From: Cellvibrio sp. UBA7671
GTDB lineage: Bacteria; Pseudomonadota; Gammaproteobacteria; Pseudomonadales; Cellvibrionaceae
DNA: 64,000 nucleotides
Assembly (NCBI GenBank): GCA_002483145.1
Contig: DLHJ01000016.1
Span: forward strand, 545,360 to 609,359
Direction: 5' to 3'
Of this stretch, positions 7,951 through 17,751 are shown in pieces (positions within the stretch are counted from its first letter, which is position 1; each line of letters starts with the position of its first letter). The position numbers were made by a program, and so were the translations under genes. The notes beneath the pieces are model-generated. The model saw nothing but the letters and a program-made list of their open reading frames with translations, was not told the origin of the DNA and did not search any database.

Positions 7951-9996
7951 ATGCAAGAATCCCAACAGTTTAAAGATCACCAGCGCGAGGCAAAAATATT
8001 TCGCAGCCGCGTAGTGGTGATGGCGGTATTTATGCTGCTGTTGGTGTCAATCCTGGTGTATCGCTATTACGATTTGCAAATCGTCAATTACGAAGAGTAC
8101 GCCACCCAATCTGATCGCAATCGCGTACACGTGCAGCCGGTTCCACCAACCCGCGGTTTGATCTTTGACCGCAATGGCGAACTGCTTGCCGATAATAAAG
8201 CGAGTTTTACTCTCTCGGTTGTCAGTGCTGATGCCACCGAATTGAACAACACGATTGAGTTGCTTAAAAGCCTGATTGAAATTAGCGCGTCGGATTTGGG
8301 TAAGTTCTATAAAGCCCAAAAACAGCGTCGCCATAAACTCGACCCAGTTCCCCTGCGCTATCGTCTCACTGAAGAAGAAATTGCGCGCCTTGCGGTAAAT
8401 CAGCATTTACTGGACGGTGTAGAGGTCAATGCGGAGCTGGTCCGCAATTATCCGCACAAGGACATGTTTGCCCATGTGATTGGCTATACCGGGCGCATCA
8501 GTGAAAAGGAGGTGGATGCGTTCACGCCTGAGCAATTGCAGCGTTATTCCGGTACCCACGCCATCGGTAAGATTGGGATCGAGGCGAGTTACGAAGATGT
8601 GTTGCTGGGTGAAGTTGGCAGCCAGAACGTGGAGACCAATGCACGCGGTCGTGTTATGCGCATTCTTGATCGCATAGATTCCAAGCAGGGCAGCGATTTG
8701 CGCCTGCATTTGGATGCGCGCATGCAGGAGACCGCCGTCGCTGCCATGCGTGGCCGGCGCGGCGCAGTAGTGGCGATTGATGTGAAAACCGGCGGCGTTT
8801 TAGCGGCGGTGAGCTACCCCGGTTTTGACCCTAATTTGTTTGTGACGGGCATTGGCTATCGCGATTACAAAAGTCTTAATGAGGACATAGATACCCCGTT
8901 GTTTAACCGCTTTTTACAGGCTCAATACCCGCCCGGTTCAACTATAAAGCCGGTGATTGGTCTTGCTGGTTTGCATACGGGGTTTACCGATGTCAATCGC
9001 GCCATTTCGGACCGCGGCGTATTTACCTTGCCCGGCAGTTCACGTCTCTATCGCGATTGGGTGCTGGCCAGAACCGGTGGTGGCCATGGCCGGGTGGATC
9101 TCAAAGCGGCCATTTCCCAATCCTGTGATACCTACTTCTGGGATCTGGGCAACCGCATGGGGATCGACAATATCAGTAGTTTTGGCGGGCATTTTGGCCT
9201 CGGTAACCTCACCGGCATAGATATTCCCAGCGAACGCAAAGGCCTGTGGCCCTCGCGCGAGTGGAAGCGTGCGGCACGGCGCGAAGCTTGGTACCCGGGC
9301 GATACGGTCAATATTTCGATTGGGCAGGGCATGGTGCTGGCGACCCCCATGCAATTGGCGGTGATGACTGCCACTATCGCCAATCGAGGTGTCCGCTATC
9401 GGCCGCAATTTATCCAGAAAATTGGTGATCAGGTGCATGAGCCGATTGTCGATGAGATATTCGAAACCAAACCCGAATATTGGGATGCGATTATCGGTGG
9501 CATGGAAGAGGTAATGCACGGTGCACGCGGCACGGCGCGGCGGGTATCGGAGCGCTCTGAATATCGGATGGCGGGCAAGTCGGGTACGGCGCAGGTAGTA
9601 GCGATCGCCCAAAACGCCAAATACAACTCAGCGCTGCTGAAAGAGCGCCATCGCGACCACGCCCTGTTTGTGGCCTTTGCGCCGGTTGAGGCACCGCAAA
9701 TTGCAGTGGCGGTGATGCTTGAAAATGCCGAAGGGGGATCGAGCCAAGCCGCACCAGTTGCGCGCGCGATGATGGATGCCCATCTCTTGGGTTATTACCT
9801 CAAAGCTGACGAATTTGTTCCACCTGTAGGATTCCACCACGCTGCCATTATCAAGCGCGCGAACAACTACATCGCCGAGCGCAAAGCCGTGCGGGTGGCT
9901 AAAGAGGCGGAATTAGCTGCGAAAGCGGCCGTGCAAGCTGTAGATACTTCTTCATCAGCTGCGTCTGCTGCGGTTCTGGAGACCACTCATGAGTAA
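7951..9996 (+). CDS. mrdA: Penicillin-binding protein 2, elongasome transpeptidase
   Basis: This 681-residue class B PBP makes the peptide cross-links for rod-shaped side-wall growth, working with RodA. One N-terminal membrane anchor spans about residues 20-38. The PBP dimerisation domain includes the RGLIFDRNGELLA box. The transpeptidase domain has its catalytic Ser330 in PPGSTIKP (the same number as E. coli PBP2), an SCD motif in SQSCDTYFW, and KSGTAQ near residue 545. The tail beyond residue 650 is an Ala-rich extension not seen in shorter homologues. The 3' end overlaps rodA by eight bases, so translation of the two is coupled. Confidence 0.97.
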   Translation: MQESQQFKDHQREAKIFRSRVVVMAVFMLLLVSILVYRYYDLQIVNYEEYATQSDRNRVHVQPVPPTRGLIFDRNGELLADNKASFTLSVVSADATELNNTIELLKSLIEISASDLGKFYKAQKQRRHKLDPVPLRYRLTEEEIARLAVNQHLLDGVEVNAELVRNYPHKDMFAHVIGYTGRISEKEVDAFTPEQLQRYSGTHAIGKIGIEASYEDVLLGEVGSQNVETNARGRVMRILDRIDSKQGSDLRLHLDARMQETAVAAMRGRRGAVVAIDVKTGGVLAAVSYPGFDPNLFVTGIGYRDYKSLNEDIDTPLFNRFLQAQYPPGSTIKPVIGLAGLHTGFTDVNRAISDRGVFTLPGSSRLYRDWVLARTGGGHGRVDLKAAISQSCDTYFWDLGNRMGIDNISSFGGHFGLGNLTGIDIPSERKGLWPSREWKRAARREAWYPGDTVNISIGQGMVLATPMQLAVMTATIANRGVRYRPQFIQKIGDQVHEPIVDEIFETKPEYWDAIIGGMEEVMHGARGTARRVSERSEYRMAGKSGTAQVVAIAQNAKYNSALLKERHRDHALFVAFAPVEAPQIAVAVMLENAEGGSSQAAPVARAMMDAHLLGYYLKADEFVPPVGFHHAAIIKRANNYIAERKAVRVAKEAELAAKAAVQAVDTSSSAASAAVLETTHE

Positions 9997-11143
9997 ACAG
10001 GATTTCCTGCGACGCATGCCGGAGGCGGCGAGTGCTTTCAGCCGCCGCGCGCGTCTCGCCGAGCGTCTGCATATCGATTTTTTCCTGCTGCTGCTGTTGA
10101 TGTTGCTGACAGTGATTGGCCTGACTGTGCTCTACAGCGCCAGTGGGCACAACTTGCCGAGCGTGGAAAAGCAGGGCACTTTTTTTATGATTGCCTACGT
10201 CACCATGTTTATAGTCGCGCAGATTCCGGTCGAGTTTATGCGGCGCATGGCGCCCTTCGCCTATGTGGGTGGCGTCTTGTTATTGCTGGCGGTGACTATT
10301 TTTGGCGATATTTCCATGGGCGCCCAGCGTTGGCTACAGATCGGCAGCTTCCGTTTCCAGCCATCGGAAATCATGAAACTCGCCATGCCCATCACCATTG
10401 CGGCCTACCTCAGCCGTGGCTTTTTACCGCCGCGATTCACTCAGGTCATCATAGTGCTCGGGTTGATCGGTCTACCCACAGCCCTGATTATCGAACAGCC
10501 CGACTTGGGCACCTCCATCCTGGTCGCCACTTCGGGCATTATGGTGTTGTTTTTCTCCGGCCTGCTCTGGCGTTATATCGCTGCTGCCGTGGTGGTGTTT
10601 GGCGCAAGTCTCTGGCCAATCTGGCATTTTATGCTGCACGATTACCAGCGCCAGCGGGTGCTGACCATGCTTGACCCCACGCAGGATCCACTGGGAACCG
10701 GGTGGAATATAATCCAGTCGAAAACGGCAATTGGCTCTGGTGGCCTGTCGGGCAAAGGCTGGATGGAAGGCACCCAATCGCGCCTGGATTTCCTGCCTGA
10801 AGGCCACACGGATTTTATTATTGCAGTTATGTCAGAAGAGTTTGGCCTACTCGGGGTGATACTCTTATTGGCCATTTACGCGATGGTCATTATTCGCGGC
10901 TTGATGATTGCGGTGAACTCGCAAAGCAGTTTTGGCCGTCTGCTCGCTGCGGCTGTGAGTTCAACGTTTTTTGTTTATGTGTTCGTCAATATGGGTATGG
11001 TGTCAGGCATAGTGCCGGTGGTCGGTGTACCCTTACCCCTGATCAGCCAGGGCGGCACGGCGATTGTTGCGCTCTTTGCCGGTTTCGGTTTGTTGATGGC
11101 AATTGCCACTGAGAAAAAACGGGTAATGACCCCCCAGTCTTGA
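9989..11143 (+). CDS. rodA: Peptidoglycan glycosyltransferase RodA (SEDS family)
   Basis: This polytopic inner-membrane SEDS protein (384 residues, about ten hydrophobic segments) polymerises lipid II into glycan strands and works as a pair with PBP2. SEDS signatures are present: GAQRWLQIGSFRFQPSE, LIIEQPDLGTSIL, the EGHTDFI region, and VPLPLISQGGTAIV near the C terminus. An unusual Arg-rich cytoplasmic N terminus (about 30 residues) precedes the first membrane segment. Its start lies inside the end of mrdA and mltB follows after 49 bases, consistent with one elongasome operon. Confidence 0.97.
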   Translation: MSKQDFLRRMPEAASAFSRRARLAERLHIDFFLLLLLMLLTVIGLTVLYSASGHNLPSVEKQGTFFMIAYVTMFIVAQIPVEFMRRMAPFAYVGGVLLLLAVTIFGDISMGAQRWLQIGSFRFQPSEIMKLAMPITIAAYLSRGFLPPRFTQVIIVLGLIGLPTALIIEQPDLGTSILVATSGIMVLFFSGLLWRYIAAAVVVFGASLWPIWHFMLHDYQRQRVLTMLDPTQDPLGTGWNIIQSKTAIGSGGLSGKGWMEGTQSRLDFLPEGHTDFIIAVMSEEFGLLGVILLLAIYAMVIIRGLMIAVNSQSSFGRLLAAAVSSTFFVYVFVNMGMVSGIVPVVGVPLPLISQGGTAIVALFAGFGLLMAIATEKKRVMTPQS

Positions 11144-11192
11144 TCCATATACCGCCGGTTAGTGGATAGGAAAATGCGTTAAACGAGGTTTT

Positions 11193-12233
11193 ATGTTGTC
11201 TTTCTGTTATAGCGTTTCAAAAAAATGCCTGAGTATTCTAGCGGGTGCAAGCCTGAGTGTTATTGCGGCGGCGGATTACAGTCAGCATCCACTGGCGGCT
11301 GGTTTTGTCGATGAAATGGTAAAGCAGCATGGCTTTACCGCCGAGGAAATTACTCAATGGTTGAGTAAGGCAGAAAAGCGTCAACCGATTTTGGAGGCGA
11401 TTGCGCGCCCGGCAGAAAAATCCAAAACCTGGAAAGAATATCGGCCGATTTTTATCGTGCCTATGCGCATCACCAATGGTGTTGCGTTTTGGAATGAGCA
11501 TCGCGCCGCACTGACGCGCGCCGAAAAAGAATATGGTGTGCCCGCCGAAATTATTGTGGCGATTATCGGTGTGGAAACTAACTACGGCAAAAATACCGGC
11601 AGCTGGTATGTGATTGATGCGCTCACCACCCTTGCGTTTGATTATCCGCCGCGCGCGCCATTTTTCCGCTCTGAATTGGTGAATTATTTTATTCTCACGC
11701 GCGAGCAAAAACACAATCCGCTGGAGTTCAAAGGCTCTTATGCAGGTGCCATGGGCTATGGTCAATTTATGCCGTCAAGCTACCGCAATTTTGCTGTCGA
11801 TTTCAGCGGTGATGGTTTTACCGATATCTGGAATAACCCCACCGATGCGATTGGCAGTGTCGCCAACTATTTCAAAAAGCATGGATGGCAAACCGGCAAA
11901 GCAGTTGTGGTTCCGGCTAGGTTGACCAAAGCGCGCGATACTCTGTTGGCCAACGAGTCTTTCAATAAAGTAGAACCACCCAGTATTAAAGTGAGTGAAT
12001 GGAAAAAAGCAGGTATCGCATCCGCCAAAAAAATTGCCCGCAACACACCGGCGATCGCGCTTGAATTTGATGGCGCCAATGGCTTGGAATATTGGCTCGG
12101 TTTGCAGAATTTTTACACCATCACCCGCTACAACCGCAGCCCCATGTACGCCATGGCAGTGTACGATTTAAGCCTTGATATCAAACAAGCGATGCGTAAC
12201 ATCGATAAACCATCTGCGGGAGCAGCCCACTAA
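11193..12233 (+). CDS. mltB: Lytic murein transglycosylase B
   Basis: This 346-residue periplasmic enzyme (SLT family 3) cleaves the MurNAc-GlcNAc bond with formation of anhydro-MurNAc. Glu128 in VETNYGKNTG is the expected catalytic acid, and the GSYAGAMGYGQFMPSSYRNFAVDFSGDG region with its EF-hand-like DFSGDGFTDIW loop is typical. A hydrophobic N-terminal signal (residues 10-27) is present but there is no clear lipobox, so unlike E. coli MltB it may be soluble rather than lipid-anchored. GAGG stands just ahead of the start. The stop codon overlaps the rlpA start codon by one base (TAATG), pointing to coupled translation. Confidence 0.95.
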   Translation: MLSFCYSVSKKCLSILAGASLSVIAAADYSQHPLAAGFVDEMVKQHGFTAEEITQWLSKAEKRQPILEAIARPAEKSKTWKEYRPIFIVPMRITNGVAFWNEHRAALTRAEKEYGVPAEIIVAIIGVETNYGKNTGSWYVIDALTTLAFDYPPRAPFFRSELVNYFILTREQKHNPLEFKGSYAGAMGYGQFMPSSYRNFAVDFSGDGFTDIWNNPTDAIGSVANYFKKHGWQTGKAVVVPARLTKARDTLLANESFNKVEPPSIKVSEWKKAGIASAKKIARNTPAIALEFDGANGLEYWLGLQNFYTITRYNRSPMYAMAVYDLSLDIKQAMRNIDKPSAGAAH

Positions 12234-13141
12234 TGCTATCAATGCCCCGAACTGGCTCTGCCAATAAAATACAAAAAAGAAATATCGCACTGGTATTCAT
12301 TTGCTGTGTTTTATTGGCGGCCTGTTCAGGCAATAAACCCAAGTCCGGTAAGCCCACTAAATCCTCTGAGCCATACAACCCCAATGATGGCCGCTACGAA
12401 CACGATAAGGATTTTGGGCCAAGCGAAGACATTGATATGTCGCACGTGCCCGATGCTGTGCCGCGCTATGAAACACGCACCCGGGCAGGCAATAAAAATC
12501 CTTACACTGTGCTCGGCAAAACCTATCACCTGATCAAAGATGAAAGTTCCTATCGCGAGCGCGGTTACGCTTCCTGGTACGGCAATAAATTTAATGGACA
12601 CAATACGTCCAATGGCGAACGCTACGATATGTACGCCATGACCGGTGCACATAAAACCTTGCCGATTCCCTCTTACGTGCGCGTGACCAATTTGGATAAT
12701 GGCAAAAGCGTCGTTGTGCGTATTAATGACCGCGGCCCTTTTCACCAGGGACGCATTGTGGATTTGAGTTACGCCGCAGCGCAGCGCATTGGTATCCATA
12801 AAACTGGCACTGGCAGGGTCGAAGTAGAAATTGCATTGCCTGGTGATGCGGCGCCCATCCCGCGCCGCGCCGATAGCAAAACGCCAAAAAATCTTGAGCC
12901 GGCATTACCAGCGGGTACTTATTTACAGTTGGGTGCATTCAGCCAAAAAGATTCTGCACAGCAATTTGCGGCGAGTGTAGGTAGCAAACTGACTTATCCG
13001 ATCATCATTAAATCTGCGGCACAACCTAAACAGGTACACCGCGTGCGCGTTGGCCCATTTAAAGACGCAAAAAGTTTGCAAGATGCTCGCGACCAATTAG
13101 CGCGGATTAAAATTTTTGAAGCGCATGTGGTTTATCAGTAA
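12233..13141 (+). CDS. rlpA: Septal ring lytic transglycosylase RlpA, SPOR lipoprotein
   Basis: This 302-residue lipoprotein has the lipobox LLAAC at about residues 22-26. The double-psi beta-barrel domain (about 105-200) shows ASWYGNKFNGHNTSNGE and NDRGPFHQGRIVDLSYAAA. A C-terminal SPOR domain (about 225-302, GTYLQLGAFSQKDSAQQFA ... HRVRVGPF) would bind denuded glycan strands at the septum. RlpA of Pseudomonas is a lytic transglycosylase acting on peptide-free glycan during daughter-cell separation. The start codon overlaps the mltB stop, and a promoter-sized gap of 114 bases separates it from dacA. Confidence 0.95.
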   Translation: MLSMPRTGSANKIQKRNIALVFICCVLLAACSGNKPKSGKPTKSSEPYNPNDGRYEHDKDFGPSEDIDMSHVPDAVPRYETRTRAGNKNPYTVLGKTYHLIKDESSYRERGYASWYGNKFNGHNTSNGERYDMYAMTGAHKTLPIPSYVRVTNLDNGKSVVVRINDRGPFHQGRIVDLSYAAAQRIGIHKTGTGRVEVEIALPGDAAPIPRRADSKTPKNLEPALPAGTYLQLGAFSQKDSAQQFAASVGSKLTYPIIIKSAAQPKQVHRVRVGPFKDAKSLQDARDQLARIKIFEAHVVYQ

Positions 13142-13255
13142 ATCCGGTAGCGCTTGCACTTGAGATTCAGGTTTGATTCACGCCGCTGCTTTACTGTTAC
13201 AATTCGCGAATTCAAATTTTCTTTTTTATTTCGTTTTACAGAGTGTTAATCCACC

Positions 13256-14470
13256 ATGATTAAAAAATTATTAGCCAGTGTCCTGCTGGTCAGTTCAGGC
13301 CTCACCTTTGCACAGCAGCCAGCTGCACCAGTTCCATCTGCCACTTTGCCTACGCCGACTCCTGGACAGGTTGTCGAACAAAAGCCAGTGGTTATTCCTG
13401 CAGCGCCCCAATTGGCTGCGACCGGTTTTATTTTGGTTGATGCTACTACTGGCAGCATTGTGGCCGAGAGCAATTCTGAACAGCGTTTACCTCCTGCGAG
13501 CCTCACCAAAATGATGTCCAGTTATTTGGTGGTTGATGAAATTGAAAAAGGCCGCATCACCGAAGATGCTATGGTGAACATCAGCGTAAAAGCCTGGAAA
13601 ATGGGCGGCTCACGCATGTATGTAAAAGAAGGCACACAAGTGTCAGTTATCGATTTATTGCGCGGTGTGATTATCCAATCGGGCAACGATGCAACCGTAG
13701 CGCTCGCTGAATATGTGTCCGGCAATGAAGATGCCTTTGTCGATAAAATGAACCAAACTGCAGCGCAGTTGGGTATGGTCAATACCCATTTTGAAAACTC
13801 AACTGGATGGCCGGCAGAAGGTCACTTGACTACGGCAAAAGATTTGGCGGTGCTTGCGCGTGCGATCATTAATGATCATCCAACTCACTATCCGATCTAC
13901 GCCGAGAAATATTTTTTCTATAACAACATTCGTCAACCCAACCGCAATTTATTGTTGAACCGCGACGAGACTGTTGACGGCTTAAAAACCGGCCACACGG
14001 AGGAAGCGGGTTATTGCTTAGTGGCATCGTCTAAACGTGAAAACACCCGTTTTATTGCTGTGGTGATGGGCACCGAAAGTGAAAGTGCGCGCGCTGCCGA
14101 AACACAAAAATTACTGGCTTATGGATTCCGCTACTTCCAGACCACCCAACTTTATCAAGCGGGTCAGCAGGTGAGTAGTTCGCGCGTGTGGGCAGGTAAA
14201 ACCCAGGAAGTCACACTCGGCATCCCTAATAATATTGTGCTGACCTTACCCAAAGGCCGCGAGCAATCACTGCAAGCAAAAATGCATATCAATGAAATCA
14301 TTAAAGCCCCGATTGCTGTCGGACAGGAGTTGGGCAACCTCACCGTTGAGCTGGATGGCCAATTGTTGGTGAATACCCCGATTGTTGCGCTGCAAGCAGT
14401 CGAAGAAGCCGGATTTTTTGCGCGTCTACTCGACAATTTGAAATTATTCTTTCGCAATTTATTCAGCTGA
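13256..14470 (+). CDS. dacA: D-alanyl-D-alanine carboxypeptidase (PBP5/6 type)
   Basis: This 404-residue low-molecular-mass PBP removes the terminal D-Ala of the peptidoglycan stem peptide. A signal peptide (residues 1-20) is followed by an Ala/Pro-rich spacer. The penicilloyl-serine domain has Ser82-x-x-Lys85 (SLTK), SGN at 142-144 and KTG at 244-246. A PBP5 C-terminal beta domain follows, with a terminal amphipathic helix (FFARLLDNLKLFFRNLF) that tethers the protein to the outer face of the inner membrane. Length equals E. coli DacA. In related genomes ybeD-lipB-lipA tends to come next; here 11 kb of other genes intervene. Confidence 0.95.
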   Translation: MIKKLLASVLLVSSGLTFAQQPAAPVPSATLPTPTPGQVVEQKPVVIPAAPQLAATGFILVDATTGSIVAESNSEQRLPPASLTKMMSSYLVVDEIEKGRITEDAMVNISVKAWKMGGSRMYVKEGTQVSVIDLLRGVIIQSGNDATVALAEYVSGNEDAFVDKMNQTAAQLGMVNTHFENSTGWPAEGHLTTAKDLAVLARAIINDHPTHYPIYAEKYFFYNNIRQPNRNLLLNRDETVDGLKTGHTEEAGYCLVASSKRENTRFIAVVMGTESESARAAETQKLLAYGFRYFQTTQLYQAGQQVSSSRVWAGKTQEVTLGIPNNIVLTLPKGREQSLQAKMHINEIIKAPIAVGQELGNLTVELDGQLLVNTPIVALQAVEEAGFFARLLDNLKLFFRNLFS

Positions 14471-14705
14471 TCGCTAGAATCAATCCGTTGGTAGTTGCTC
14501 TGTTTGGGTGCGCAGGCAACTCCCGGAACCTCTGAATCTCTCTCCTCCAGTTCGTTAAGAATTGATCGGCTTCAGCAATTCCGACAATACAGGTATTGCT
14601 GTTCCAGTTGACTCCGGTATTGTTTTGATTTGTTGATGTGCTGCGGTGAAGCGGCTCAGATGTTCACATCAACTTACTCAGAAATAACAAATCAAGGAGC
14701 TTTTT

Positions 14706-15431
14706 GTGTCTACTAATCCCTACCAAACCCCCGAAGGTCAATTGACCACTGATGATCAAGCCGTTGGCGAGATCAAGTTTTTCTCTCCTTCCTCACGTAT
14801 TAACCGTCTGCGCTATTGGGCTCACGGTGCATTATTTGCGATAGGCTTTTACGCAATTTTAGCTGTGGGTGGCGGTCTGTTTGCATTTGTGTCTCCATGG
14901 GTGGGCGTGCCTATTATGGCTGTTGCCTATATTGGATTGTTGGTGTTCAGCGTTATCGTGATGATCCAGCGTTTGCATGATTTGAATAAAACCGGTTGGA
15001 TGTGGTTGCTTGCGTTAGTACCTTTTGCAAATATTTATTTGCTCATTATTTTGATCTTCTTCAAAGGTACTCCCGGCCGCAACAATTACGGCCTGCAAAC
15101 TCCGCCGAATAAAACCTGGCACTGGGTTGTAGCACTTGGTTTCCCTGTAGTGGCATTGGTGTTGATTTTGGCTTTCGCGTTACCAGCGTACAACCAATAC
15201 ATGCAAGCAATGCAACAGGATTTCAGCGGCCAGTACGACCAATCCCAAACTGATGCTTACCCAACTGAATACACAGAAGAGGGGGCAGTTGAAGACACCA
15301 CTTACAGCGAGGAAACCGTCGAAGAGGGTGTGTCATATGAATCTGTAGAAGACGAAGTAATCGAAGATGACGCGATTGATGCTGCGGAAGCAGAAGTAAT
15401 CGAAGCAACTGAATCCGAAACACCGCAGTAA
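14706..15431 (+). CDS. DUF805 membrane protein with acidic C-terminal tail
   Basis: The protein has 241 residues and starts at a GTG preceded by a strong AAGGAG. After a short N terminus (TNPYQTPEG) it has about four membrane segments. The DUF805 signatures RINRLRYWAHGALF, MIQRLHDLNKTGWMWLL and FFKGTPGRNNYG sit between or beside them. The last 60 residues form an acidic, Glu/Thr-rich, probably disordered tail, which ordinary DUF805 proteins lack. DUF805 has no established biochemical role. The gene stands alone, followed by a good terminator. Confidence 0.8.
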   Translation: MSTNPYQTPEGQLTTDDQAVGEIKFFSPSSRINRLRYWAHGALFAIGFYAILAVGGGLFAFVSPWVGVPIMAVAYIGLLVFSVIVMIQRLHDLNKTGWMWLLALVPFANIYLLIILIFFKGTPGRNNYGLQTPPNKTWHWVVALGFPVVALVLILAFALPAYNQYMQAMQQDFSGQYDQSQTDAYPTEYTEEGAVEDTTYSEETVEEGVSYESVEDEVIEDDAIDAAEAEVIEATESETPQ

Positions 15432-15451
15432 ATTACTTCTGGTTTAAAAAT

Positions 15452-15476
15452 AAGGCAGCTTCGGCTGCCTTTTTTA
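15452..15476 (+). terminator. Rho-independent terminator
   Basis: AAGGCAGC-TTCG-GCTGCCTT forms a perfect eight-base stem with a TTCG tetraloop and a run of T directly after it, 20 bases beyond the DUF805 stop codon. Confidence 0.9.
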
Positions 15477-15630
15477 TAGGGAAATTTACAGGTATCTAAG
15501 TGAGCACAATGAGTCAGCAATATTACTTGCAATAATGGCTTGTCGGTTTTCTAACTCCATAGTTCGCTAGCTATTGAAAAAATATAATTATTCGCATTGA
15601 GACTCGAAGGTAACTCATCCTGAGTGGATT

Positions 15631-16302
15631 TTAGTTATCTGGTTTTTCTGGCAGTAATGTGAAAATTCTGAAGTTGAATATTGTTAATAAAATAGCAAAT
15701 AGTGATTCTGCTGCATGGTATAGGGCGATAGTGATGGGATTCCAAAAGTCCATGTTATAAAAGGTTCTCTTAATAAACCAAAACGGAACATTTGTCGCGA
15801 GCCATATAATGATAAAACCGGCGAATATTATTCCCTGATACTCTTTAGTTGCTTTCCAGCTCAATCTAAAAGCATCAACTGGTGATCTTTTATAAAGAAT
15901 GCAATAAAACTCCGAAAATGAAATACGAATCATGACAATAATGGCAGGGACTATAAGTAGTAAAAGTCCAGTTAGGATCGCGATTGTCGCAATAATATAA
16001 AGCCCAACAATAGGAAGCCAAAGTTTAAGTGCTAGTTGGTAGTATTGTTTTCTCTGTAAGAATTCACCACTTATTACAGAAGACATGTAAAGAATAAATA
16101 CGCATTGGTATATGGGGAATGTCAACATGTATGGAAGCATGGCGAGATATTCAATGTATTCAATATCTCTCGCGTAGTGAGCGATAGCAGCAGAAAAAGT
16201 GCTAACGGCCATTATTAATGGCATGATTAGGGCAATAATACTAGCCAAGTTGTTTTTGAAAAAACGCCAAGCGTCCGCGATAAGTGGTAATGAATTATTC
16301 AT
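15631..16302 (-). CDS. Multi-pass membrane protein, YciC-like
   Basis: The protein has 223 residues from the ATG at 16302 (MNNSLPLIADAWRFFKNN). Five or six hydrophobic segments and a central LLLIVPAIIVMIRISFSEFYCILYK-type pattern, with SPVDAFRLSWKATK just after it, resemble the YciC/UPF0259 group of inner-membrane proteins. The function of that group is not established. A TTG 17 codons upstream could extend it but has no obvious ribosome site. The gene is noticeably A+T-richer than its neighbours. It lies 92 bases downstream of the DUF58 gene on the same strand and could be read through from that operon. Confidence 0.6.
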   Translation of the reverse strand: MNNSLPLIADAWRFFKNNLASIIALIMPLIMAVSTFSAAIAHYARDIEYIEYLAMLPYMLTFPIYQCVFILYMSSVISGEFLQRKQYYQLALKLWLPIVGLYIIATIAILTGLLLLIVPAIIVMIRISFSEFYCILYKRSPVDAFRLSWKATKEYQGIIFAGFIIIWLATNVPFWFIKRTFYNMDFWNPITIALYHAAESLFAILLTIFNFRIFTLLPEKPDN

Positions 16303-16394
16303 ATTTTCTGTGTTAATTCTTAGGTCTTTTGTTGTTAAATTTTCGGTAAACAATTAGCGAAATGAATTGCTGGGTAGTATTCTTGTGAGTATGT

Positions 16395-17729
16395 CTACAA
16401 AATCCCAGTACTCTTAATTTCCAAATACGCATTCGCGACACGCACTGCTAATTCGTTGGCGGTGCAGTCAATTGCATAAACACCAGCGGCAGTGAGTTTG
16501 CGGTGGGAATCGCGACGTTCATGTAAAAAACGACGGACACCGGCATAATTGAGGGAATCATCAAAAGTTTGCACTGGAGCGTCATTGAGTTGGTCGAGCA
16601 CTTGTTCGCGGATGTTGGCGACCATTACCAGATGGCGTTTCTTGAGCAGGTTGACGGCAAGCAACAATTCGCTGTTGTCTTCATCGCGCGAGTTGGTAAC
16701 TAAAATGATCAGCGAGCGTTTTGGTTGGAGGCGGGCGAGTTTTTCTGCGGCGGTAATGTAATCCGCAGTGGATTGGTTTGCGTGCAAATCGTAAATGCCG
16801 TTGAGCAATACTTTGACTCGTTCAACTCCTTTTTGTGGCGGAATCCAGCGGTGTTGGTTGCCGAAACTCATCAGGCTCACGTTATCGCCTTGGCGCAATG
16901 CGATGTAACTCACCAATAGCATTGAGTTGAGCGCGTGGTCGAAATGGCTGAGTTCATCATCTTTCGCACGCATACGACGGCCGCTGTCGATCATCAATAC
17001 AATTTGTTGGTCGCGTTCATCTTGATAATCGCGTGCAATTAATTTCTGCCGACGCGATGTCGCTTTCCAATCCAATTGGCGCAAACTGTCGCCCTGGCGA
17101 TATTCGCGCAGCTGGTGAAATTCCATGCCCGCACCACGGCGCTGTTTCCTTTTAATACCAATTTGGCTGGTGTGATTTTCGGTGGCGAGAATGGCGTAGT
17201 TGGCGATGGCGACAAAATCCGGAAATACTTTGGCGGTAGTTGTCTCACCGGCCCAATAACGGATATGCCATAAACCCAATGGGCTTTTAAATTGGATATG
17301 GGTTTTATCCAATTGCAGTGAGCCCCGCACCAGTGGACGCAATGAGTAATGGTTGGTGCTGATTTTGTTGGGTTCCAACTCAATGCGCAGCGGTAAGTTT
17401 TCGTAGTTGGCATCTGCAGGTACGCCATCAAAAATCTGGATGTTTACCTTGTCGGTAAATTGATGGCGAATGCGCAGTTTTACTTCGGTCCATTTATCAA
17501 CCGCAAGGTTGCCGGGTAATTCGCGCGTAATTTCTACCGGCGGCAAGCGGCGTGATAATAGCCAGTCGAGTAATGCGATAACTGTTACAGCAATAAATAA
17601 TCCCTGCGGCAAATACGCAGCGGCGCTCCATTTAAAATAATGGGCGCTAAAGGCGTTGATAAATACCAGCGCTGCAAGCAGCGCGAAGGCAGTTATCAAA
17701 CGTGTACTGGGAATCCATGTTCTGCGCAT
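16395..17729 (-). CDS. DUF58 / von Willebrand factor A-like protein
   Basis: This 444-residue protein has two N-terminal membrane segments (about residues 10-55), a beta-rich middle and the DUF58 core GAGMEFHQLREYRQGDSLRQLDWKATSR. A vWA-type domain follows, with the MIDAS-like DSGRRMRAKD. In MoxR systems the DUF58 protein is the usual partner of the AAA ATPase and is thought to recruit or insert metal or remodel envelope clients; the client here is unknown. The start lies 22 bases after the moxR stop. Upstream in-frame residues overlapping moxR were rejected because the ATG at 17729 begins a natural membrane-protein N terminus. It is the last gene of the tightly packed six-gene operon. Confidence 0.85.
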   Translation of the reverse strand: MRRTWIPSTRLITAFALLAALVFINAFSAHYFKWSAAAYLPQGLFIAVTVIALLDWLLSRRLPPVEITRELPGNLAVDKWTEVKLRIRHQFTDKVNIQIFDGVPADANYENLPLRIELEPNKISTNHYSLRPLVRGSLQLDKTHIQFKSPLGLWHIRYWAGETTTAKVFPDFVAIANYAILATENHTSQIGIKRKQRRGAGMEFHQLREYRQGDSLRQLDWKATSRRQKLIARDYQDERDQQIVLMIDSGRRMRAKDDELSHFDHALNSMLLVSYIALRQGDNVSLMSFGNQHRWIPPQKGVERVKVLLNGIYDLHANQSTADYITAAEKLARLQPKRSLIILVTNSRDEDNSELLLAVNLLKKRHLVMVANIREQVLDQLNDAPVQTFDDSLNYAGVRRFLHERRDSHRKLTAAGVYAIDCTANELAVRVANAYLEIKSTGIL

Positions 17730-17751
17730 AATATTTTTTTCAGTAAGGGAA

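Noticed and set aside
13173..13203. Possible dacA promoter TTGATT ... TACAAT
   Set aside because: The spacer is 19 bases and the -35 match is partial; not firm enough to annotate.
14471..14705. Possible riboswitch or small RNA ahead of the DUF805 gene
   Set aside because: Some short inverted pairs are present but no recognisable riboswitch core or terminator.
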